In this document: piece by piece, positions 57,797 through 64,000 of the stretch
Layout: every line of letters starts with the position of its first letter
Numbering within the stretch: position 1 is the first letter of the stretch
Assembly (NCBI GenBank): GCA_019739215.1
Contig: JAHHDR010000046.1
Location: 1-64,000 of the forward strand
Reading direction: 5' to 3'
DNA: 64,000 bases
Origin: Rhizobium sp.
GTDB taxonomy: Bacteria > Pseudomonadota > Alphaproteobacteria > Rhizobiales > Rhizobiaceae
Notes under the pieces: generated by a model
What the model saw: only the letters and a program-made list of their open reading frames with translations
Told to the model about the DNA's origin: nothing
Databases searched by the model: none
Position numbers and translations under genes: made by a program

Positions 57797-59047
57797 ATGC
57801 GATATTCGGCTCTTTCGATCTTCCTCAACGGCCTCCGCGGCAACAAGGGCTGGGGCCTGGCGTGGCGCGCGCCGGAGCCGAAATCCCATTACGACGTGAT
57901 CATCGTCGGCGGTGGCGGCCATGGCCTGGCGACGGCCTATTACCTCGCCAGGGAATTCGGCATCACCAATGTCGCGGTGCTGGAAAAGGGCTATATCGGT
58001 GGCGGCAATGTCGGCCGCAACACCACGATCATCCGCTCCAACTACCTGCTGCAGGGCAACAACCCCTTCTATGAGCTGTCAATGAAGCTGTGGGAGGGCC
58101 TCGAGCAGGACTTCAATTACAATGCGATGGTGTCGCAGCGCGGCGTGCTCAACCTCTATCACTCCGACGCCCAGCGCGACGCCTATACACGGCGCGGCAA
58201 TGCGATGATGCTGCATGGCGTCGATGCCGAGCTGCTCGACCGCGAGGCCGTGCGCGCCAAGCTACCCTTCCTCGACTACGACAATGCCCGTTTTCCGATC
58301 CAGGGCGGCCTGCTGCAGAAGCGCGGCGGCACGGTGCGGCATGATGCGGTGGCCTGGGGCTATGCGCGCGGCGCCGACATGCGCGGGGTCGACATCATCC
58401 AGCATTGCGAGGTGACCGGCATACGCCGCGAAAACGGCAAAGTCGTGGGCGTCGACACCACCAAGGGCTTCATCGGCTGCGGCAAGCTTGCGCTCGCTGC
58501 CGCCGGCAATTCCTCCCGCGTCGCCGAGATGGCCGACATCAAGCTGCCGCTCGAAAGCCACGTGCTGCAGGCCTTCGTGTCGGAGGGCCTCAAGCCGTTC
58601 ATCGATTGCGTCGTGACGTTCGGCGCCGGCCATTTCTACGTCTCGCAGTCGGACAAGGGCGGCTTGGTCTTCGGCGGCGATATCGACGGCTACAATTCCT
58701 ATGCCCAGCGCGGCAACCTCTCGATGGTCGAGCATGTCGCGGAGGCCGGCAAGGCGATGATCCCCGGCATTTCCCGCGTTCGGGTCCTGCGCTCCTGGGG
58801 CGGCATCATGGACATGTCGATGGACGGCTCGCCGATCATAGACCGCACCCATATCGACAATCTCTATCTCAATGCCGGCTGGTGCTATGGTGGCTTCAAG
58901 GCGACGCCCGCCTCGGGCCTGTGCTTCGCACATCTCATCGCCCGCAACACGCCCCACGAGACTGCGCGCGCCTTCCGCCTCGATCGCTTCGCGCGCGGTT
59001 ACATCCTCGACGAAAAGGGCCAGGGCGCCCAGCCCAACCTTCACTGA
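57797..59047 (+). CDS. mgdA: N-methylglutamate dehydrogenase subunit A (SoxB-like)
   Basis: This is a 416-residue FAD-dependent oxidoreductase homologous to sarcosine oxidase beta. The FAD site is VIIVGGGGHGLATAYYLA, followed by LEKGYIGGGNVGRNTTIIRSNY. The C-terminal part has NLYLNAGWCYGGFKATPASG. It oxidises the N-methyl group of N-methylglutamate, passing a C1 unit to tetrahydrofolate. It is the first of four genes in soxBDAG order. Because gmaS and mgs are nearby, N-methylglutamate dehydrogenase is preferred over sarcosine oxidase. Confidence 0.87.
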   Translation: MRYSALSIFLNGLRGNKGWGLAWRAPEPKSHYDVIIVGGGGHGLATAYYLAREFGITNVAVLEKGYIGGGNVGRNTTIIRSNYLLQGNNPFYELSMKLWEGLEQDFNYNAMVSQRGVLNLYHSDAQRDAYTRRGNAMMLHGVDAELLDREAVRAKLPFLDYDNARFPIQGGLLQKRGGTVRHDAVAWGYARGADMRGVDIIQHCEVTGIRRENGKVVGVDTTKGFIGCGKLALAAAGNSSRVAEMADIKLPLESHVLQAFVSEGLKPFIDCVVTFGAGHFYVSQSDKGGLVFGGDIDGYNSYAQRGNLSMVEHVAEAGKAMIPGISRVRVLRSWGGIMDMSMDGSPIIDRTHIDNLYLNAGWCYGGFKATPASGLCFAHLIARNTPHETARAFRLDRFARGYILDEKGQGAQPNLH

Positions 59048-59067
59048 TCCCAAGGGGTATCCTGATC

Positions 59068-59346
59068 ATGGCAAGCCTTATCCCATGCCCCCATTGCGGC
59101 TCTCGTCCGCGAGAAGAATTTACCGTCAAGGGCGCGGTGCTGGAGCGGCCGGCCCCCGGCGCGGGCTCGGAGGCGTGGATCGACTATGTCTATCTGCGCG
59201 ACAACCCGCGCGGTGCCTATGAGGAATACTGGCACCACACCTCCGGCTGCCGGCGCTGGCTGGTGGTGAGCCGCGACACCGCGACCCACGAAATTTCCGG
59301 CAGTCGCGACGCCGCGCTCGGCACTGTCATCGAGGTCGCACGATGA
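59068..59346 (+). CDS. mgdB: N-methylglutamate dehydrogenase subunit B (SoxD-like)
   Basis: This is a 92-residue zinc-binding delta subunit. The ligands are in IPCPHCGSRPREEF (Cys7, Cys10) and HHTSGCRRW (His and Cys). The length matches SoxD. ATG 59068; the stop overlaps the mgdC start (ATGA). Confidence 0.9.
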   Translation: MASLIPCPHCGSRPREEFTVKGAVLERPAPGAGSEAWIDYVYLRDNPRGAYEEYWHHTSGCRRWLVVSRDTATHEISGSRDAALGTVIEVAR

Positions 59347-62311
59347 GTTCCTATCGCCTTCCCCGGGGTGGCCTGATCGACCGCCAGTCGCGCCTCGGAT
59401 TTTCCTTCGACGGCACGGCCCTCGTCGGTCATGCCGGCGACACGCTGGCCTCGGCCCTGCTGGCCAATGGCCGCCAGCTCGTCGGCCGCAGCTTCAAGTA
59501 TCATCGTCCGCGCGGCATCCTGACATCAGGCGCCGCCGAGCCGAACGCGCTGATGACCATTGGCGGCGGCGGTCGCACCGAGGCCAATACCCGCGCCACG
59601 ATGCAGGATCTTTACGACGGCCTCGAAGCTCGCAGCCAGAACCGCTGGCCGTCGCTGGATTTCGACATCGGTTCGCTGAACGGGCTGTTGTCGCCCTTCC
59701 TCGCGGCTGGCTTCTACTACAAGACCTTCATGTGGCCGGCAAAGTTCTGGGAAGGTCTCTACGAGCCCTTCATTCGCCGCGCCGCCGGTCTCGGCAAGGC
59801 AACCTACGAGCCTGACCCCGACCGTTATGAAAAGACATGGGCGCATTGCGACCTGCTGGTGATCGGCGCCGGCCCGGCAGGGCTGGCGGCTGCGCTGACC
59901 GCGGGTCGTTCCGGTGCGCGCGTCATTCTCATCGATGAGCACAGTCCAGCGGGCGGCGCGTTGCTGTCGGAGACCGCGACCATAGGCGGGGAAGCGGCGC
60001 CTGCCTTTGCCCGGCGACTGGGCGATGAACTGGCAACGCTGCCGAATGTGCGCGTGCTGACCCGAACCACCGCCTTTGGCTGGTATGACGGCAATGTCTT
60101 CGGCGCGTTGGAGCGCGTGCAGAAACATGTCCGCAATCCCGATCCCGACAAGCCTGTCGAGCGCATGTGGCGCATCATCGCCAAGAAGGCGATTCTCGCG
60201 ACCGGCACCGAGGAACGGCCGCTGGTCTTCGGCGGCAACGACATTCCGGGCATCATGATGGCCAGCGCGATGCGCAGCTATCTCAACCGCTTTGGCGTGG
60301 CCCCGGGCAAACGCACCGCGATTTTTACCACCAATGACAGTGGCTACGCGCTGGCCCGCGATCTTGAAGCGGCAGGCGTGGAGCTCAGTGCCATTATCGA
60401 CAGTCGCGCCGATGCGCAGTTCGCCTATGCCGGCAAGGCGCGGCTCATCAAGGGTGCCGTCGTCTCCGATGCCAAGGGCGGCAAGGCGCTCTCGGCGATC
60501 AACGTCACGTCAGCCACGGGCGGCACCGAGACCCTTTCGGTCGATGCGCTCGCCATGTCCGGCGGCTTCAGCCCGATCATCCACCTCGCCTGCCACCGCG
60601 GCGGCCGGCCGCAATGGTCGGATGCGCACGCGGCGTTCATGGCCCCAGTCGAGACCAGAGGACTCGAGCTCGCAGGCGCCGTCACAGGCGCATCCGGCCT
60701 GTCGGCCTGCTTCGCCGAAGGTGCGGCGCGCAGCGCGCGCGCCCTGCAGGATCTCGGCTTTCCGGCCCAACCCTTTGAAGCCGGTATCGTCGAAGGCGAT
60801 ATCGTCGCGCCGCCTTCGCGCCCGCTCTGGAGCATCCGGGGCGTGAAGGGCAAGGCCTTCGTCGATTTCCAGAACGATGTCGGCCGAAAGGATCTCGGCC
60901 TGGCTGTGCAGGAAGGCTATGGCGATGTCGAACTCGCCAAGCGCTACACGACATCAGGCATGGCCACCGATCAGGGCAAGCTCTCCAATATCAATGCGAT
61001 CGGCATCCTGGCCGAGGCGCGCGGCGTCTCGCCTGCCGAAGTCGGCACCACGACCTTCCGGCCGTTCTATACGCCGATCAGCTTCGGCGCGTTGACCGGC
61101 CCGCATCATGGCCACCATTTCCAGCCGGTGCGCAAGTCGCCGCTGCATGACTGGGCCAAGAAAACACGGCGCGGTTTTCGTCGAAACCGGCCTCTGGTAT
61201 CGCTCGTCCTGGTTTCCCGCGTGCGGGTGAAACCGGCTGGCGGCAGAGCGTCGATCGCGAGGTGATCAATGTCCGTCAGAATGTCGGCATCTGCGACGTC
61301 TCCATGCTGGGCAAGATCGAAGTCTGCGGCAAGGACGCGGCGGAATTCCTGAACCGCGTCTATTCCAACGCCTTCCTGAAGCTGCCCGTCGGCAAGGCGC
61401 GCTACGGACTGATGCTGCGCGAAGACGGCTTCATCTATGATGATGGCACGACGAGCCGGATGGCCGACGACCGCTTCTTCATGACGACGACCACGGCCTA
61501 TGCCGCCGGGGTCATGACCCATCTCGAATTCTGCGCGCAGGCGCTGTGGCCGGAACTCGATGTGCGGTTGGCCTCGGTGACGGACCAGTGGGCGCAGATG
61601 TCGGTGGTCGGGCCCAAGGCGCGCGCGACGTTGCAGGCTGTTGTCGACGATGACATTTCCAACGAGGCGTTTCCCTTCCTGGCGGCAAAAGAGGTCTCGC
61701 TTTTCGGCGGCCGGCTGCATGGTCGCCTGTTCCGCATCTCGTTCTCCGGCGAACTGGCCTACGAGCTTGCGGTGCCCGCGGGCTATGGCGAGAGCGTCGC
61801 CGATGCCATTCTGCAGTCCGGCAAGGCGCACGGGATCCAGCCCTATGGCGTCGAGGCGCTCAGCGTGCTGCGCATCGAAAAGGGCCATGTGACGCACAAC
61901 GAAATCAACGGCACGGTCATCCCGTCCGATCTCGGCTTCGCCAAGATGGTGTCCGCGACCAAGCCGGACTTCGTGGGCAAGGCGATGCTCGACCGCGAGG
62001 GCCTCGTCTCGGAGGAGCGTCCGAGCCTTGTGGGCGTGGTTCCGCTCGATCCAGCGACGACGTTCCGAACCGGCTCGCACATCCTGAAGAAGACCGATGC
62101 GGCGACGCTCGAAAACGATCAGGGTTACGTGTCCTCAAGCGGTTTCTCACCGCATGTCGGCTCGACCATCGGTCTGGCGCTGGTCAAGCGCGGTCATCTC
62201 AGGCACGGCGAGGAAGTCGTGGTCTGGAACGGCCTGAGGAAGGAATTCACCGCGGCGCGCCTCTGCAATCCGGTTTTCGTCGATCCAGCAAACGAGAAGC
62301 TCCATGTCTGA
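59343..62311 (+). CDS. mgdC: N-methylglutamate dehydrogenase subunit C (SoxA-like), frame broken by two +1 insertions
   Basis: Two open frames join into one protein of about 988 residues, normal for SoxA/MgdC. The N-terminal ferredoxin-like part is GDTLASALLANGRQLVGRSFKYHRPRG. The NAD(P)/FAD site LLVIGAGPAGLAAALTAGRSGA follows, and a folate-binding GcvT-like C-terminal half starts RQNVGICDVSMLGK. The breaks are an extra A at about 61166 and an extra T in the run 61213-61215. Removing both gives KKTGAVFVETGLWYRSSWFP, the expected linker. The subunit carries oxidation and transfer of the C1 group to folate. Probably intact in the organism. Confidence 0.88.
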
Positions 62312-62831
62312 TTTCGAGCTCATTCATCGGCCGGCGATCGGCACGACGTCCATGCGCGGGTCCGATGACTTTACCATGAAGGTCCTGCCCGAGGGCACGC
62401 TGATCCATATTCTCGGCAAGCCTGGTGGCGAGGATCTGGCGGGCCCGCTGCAGACCCTGTTCGGCGCTGAGCCCAGCCGGGTCCGCGACTTCGGCCCCGG
62501 CCAATGGCTCGTCGTCAAGGACGAGGCAATCTCCCACGTCGACCTTCAGTCCGTGTTGGTGAGGCTCGGCAGCCAGGCCTTCGCTGTCGACCAGACCCAC
62601 GGGCGCATCCGCATCGAAGTCTCCGGCCAGGCGGTCACATCCGTGTTGGCAAAGGGCACGGCCGTCGATTTCGAGGCGCTTGCCATCGGCCAATCGGCAA
62701 TGACGATGTTCGGACATATTTCGGTGCATCTCACGCGCTGTGCATCGGACCGATATGAACTGGTCGTCCTGCGCGGCTTTGCGCAAAGCCTGTGGGACGA
62801 GATCGCCGATATGAGCGTCGACCTTCGCTGA
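62304..62831 (+). CDS. mgdD: N-methylglutamate dehydrogenase subunit D (SoxG-like)
   Basis: This is a 175-residue gamma subunit with the SoxG C-terminal pattern GHISVHLTRCASDRYELVVLRGFAQSLWDEI. It overlaps the mgdC end by eight bases. It completes the mgdABCD operon. Confidence 0.88.
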   Translation: MSDFELIHRPAIGTTSMRGSDDFTMKVLPEGTLIHILGKPGGEDLAGPLQTLFGAEPSRVRDFGPGQWLVVKDEAISHVDLQSVLVRLGSQAFAVDQTHGRIRIEVSGQAVTSVLAKGTAVDFEALAIGQSAMTMFGHISVHLTRCASDRYELVVLRGFAQSLWDEIADMSVDLR

Positions 62832-62935
62832 GGTTTCTGCGGCGGGTTGAGGGGCGGAGCGAAGCGAAGCAAGGACGCGGCTGCGATCCTTCTGGGATGT
62901 CGCGGCTGGGCAGAACGACAGAATGGGGGGCCGAC

Positions 62936-64000
62936 ATGGCGATGACAGGGAGCGCTCGGAGAGTTGCCATTTTCGTCGAGGATGGCTTCCCGCTCATCTC
63001 ATACGCATCGATGCTGAGCGCACTCAACGCTTCCAATGCCGCTGCCAAGGCGGGAAAGTTTCAGTGGCGCACCGTTTCGAGTGCCGGCAGCGCGACCCGA
63101 TCCGATTGTAGCGTGGTCATTGAGGCCGAACCGCCCGGCGACAATGGCTACATCAGGCGGGCGGGCGAAATCGATCAAATCCTGATGCTGCTCTCCGACG
63201 TTCGTGATCCCGAGAAACGCAAGCTGGTTCTGTCCTGGATTCGCGAGTGCCTCTCGCGAGGGGCGAAGATACTGTCGATCGGCGCCGGCACCGACCTCCT
63301 CTGTGAGGCAGGCATCCTGAATGGCAAGCGTTGCGCGGTTCACTGGTCGGACTTCGGAGCGGCGGTAGAAAAATATCCGCGCGTGGTCATCAGCCGGGCC
63401 TTCTTCGAGACCGATGGTGCGATCCTCACCTGTGCCGGGGAACTCTCGACATTCGACGCGGTGATGCGGCTGATATCGCCGGACCTTTCCGCCGAAGTTC
63501 TGGATACGGTTTCCGCGCGCTCACTTCAAACGGTGCCGAGAGGCCAGGCGGAGCGCCAGTCGATACCCGATCAGGTTCGGCTCGGGCGCCTGAATTCTCC
63601 ACTGCTGCGGGTCGTCGACCTCATGGAAGACAATATCGTCGAGCCCATTCCGGTGGATGATCTTTTCCGCAGCGCCAGGATTTCGCGGCGCCAGGCCGAG
63701 CGGCTCTTCGAAAAGCATATGGGAACGTCGCCAAAGCGCTTCTATCTACGGCTGCGGCTGGAACGGGCGCGGGACCTCTTGCGGCATACGCCGATGCAGG
63801 TCGCAGAGGTCGCCGCCGCCACGGGGTTCATCTCCCACTCGCATTTTTCCAAGACGTTCAAGGCGGTCTTCGGCATGCTTCCGGTCGCGATGCGGCGCGC
63901 GCCGGTGGACGTTCAGAATGACGCGTTGCGGTTCAACGAAGGGTCGAAATCCCCGGCGACGAACGACAATGTCGGATGGTCCGGATCCGATCGTGCCGAG
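62936..64000 (+). CDS. GlxA-type AraC regulator, runs past the window end
   Basis: 355 codons are open to the last base. The N-terminal DJ-1/PfpI-like domain (RRVAIFVEDGFPLISYASMLSALNASN, ILSIGAGTDLLCEAGIL) again lacks the Cys nucleophile (Gly-Ala in its place). The AraC pair includes LFRSARISRRQAERLFEKHMG and VAEVAAATGFISHSHFSKTFKAVFG. ATG 62936 lies behind a G-rich site, 104 bases after mgdD. It is the second regulator of this type around mgdABCD. The C-terminal tail after MRRAP is low-complexity, and the true stop is outside the window. Confidence 0.85.
   Translation, partial: MAMTGSARRVAIFVEDGFPLISYASMLSALNASNAAAKAGKFQWRTVSSAGSATRSDCSVVIEAEPPGDNGYIRRAGEIDQILMLLSDVRDPEKRKLVLSWIRECLSRGAKILSIGAGTDLLCEAGILNGKRCAVHWSDFGAAVEKYPRVVISRAFFETDGAILTCAGELSTFDAVMRLISPDLSAEVLDTVSARSLQTVPRGQAERQSIPDQVRLGRLNSPLLRVVDLMEDNIVEPIPVDDLFRSARISRRQAERLFEKHMGTSPKRFYLRLRLERARDLLRHTPMQVAEVAAATGFISHSHFSKTFKAVFGMLPVAMRRAPVDVQNDALRFNEGSKSPATNDNVGWSGSDRAE

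Overview
This window looks like GC-rich alphaproteobacterial DNA, most likely from a Rhizobiales (Hyphomicrobiales) soil or plant-associated organism. It carries a complete N-methylglutamate (methylamine) gene set, Liv-type ABC transporters, many short-chain dehydrogenases, LysR/GntR/AraC regulators and IS6-family transposase debris. The taxonomic call rests on gene content, not on a marker gene.

1-16.7 kb: a giant inverted repeat. Bases 1-8345 are the reverse complement of 8379-16704, with a 33-base spacer (8346-8378) that simply continues the left-hand acyl-CoA ligase gene. The left arm carries 19 net extra bases. None fall between 3473 and 8345 and 14 fall in the first 1.1 kb, so its genes degrade toward base 1 while the right-arm copies stay open. 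I read this as a fold-back artefact at a contig end; the right arm is the reliable copy. Its content is a coherent cluster: 2,2-dialkylglycine decarboxylase (dgdA) with a divergent LysR regulator, then the two subunits of a B12-dependent acyl-CoA mutase with 2-hydroxyisobutyryl-CoA mutase signature residues, its MeaB-type GTPase chaperone, an enoyl-CoA hydratase and a truncated acyl-CoA ligase. An ABC binding protein, a thiolase, an HSD10-type 3-hydroxyacyl-CoA dehydrogenase and an AraC regulator follow. Together these could carry a branched 2-hydroxy acid through 3-hydroxybutyryl-CoA and acetoacetyl-CoA to acetyl-CoA.

20.6-38.2 kb: a second catabolic island. It holds GntR with an SDR, a carnitine-dehydrogenase-like enzyme plus a BKACE cleavage enzyme, a complete five-gene Liv ABC importer, an SDR and a lactonase-like hydrolase. 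Next come an SDR and a LysR regulator, then a two-component flavin monooxygenase set (oxygenase, two SDRs, flavin reductase) ending in an AceE-like thiamine-diphosphate E1 enzyme. The substrate is not evident.

38.2-47.5 kb: a scrambled accessory zone. It contains a GGDEF relic beside an IS6 relic, an AraC regulator, and a signalling operon (71-aa protein, soluble PAS-PAS chemoreceptor, diguanylate cyclase, ArsR-type regulator). It also contains a threonate-dehydrogenase-like gene with an internal deletion, a truncated GlcG/HbpS gene, one intact IS6-family element, a GNAT fragment, and a TyrA fragment fused to a dead IS6 transposase.

47.7-64 kb: the methylamine module. gmaS and mgsCBA lie on the minus strand. 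Upstream are an XRE-cupin regulator and an operon of an APC permease with several small membrane proteins. A GlxA/AraC regulator is divergent from mgdABCD, and a second regulator of the same type runs off the window end. GmaS, MgsABC and MgdABCD convert methylamine through gamma-glutamylmethylamide and N-methylglutamate to a C1 unit.

Six further single-base insertions break otherwise normal genes in unique sequence (binding protein start, thiolase twice, XRE-cupin, mgdC twice). Because every one is a +1, I treat them as sequencing errors rather than pseudogenes.
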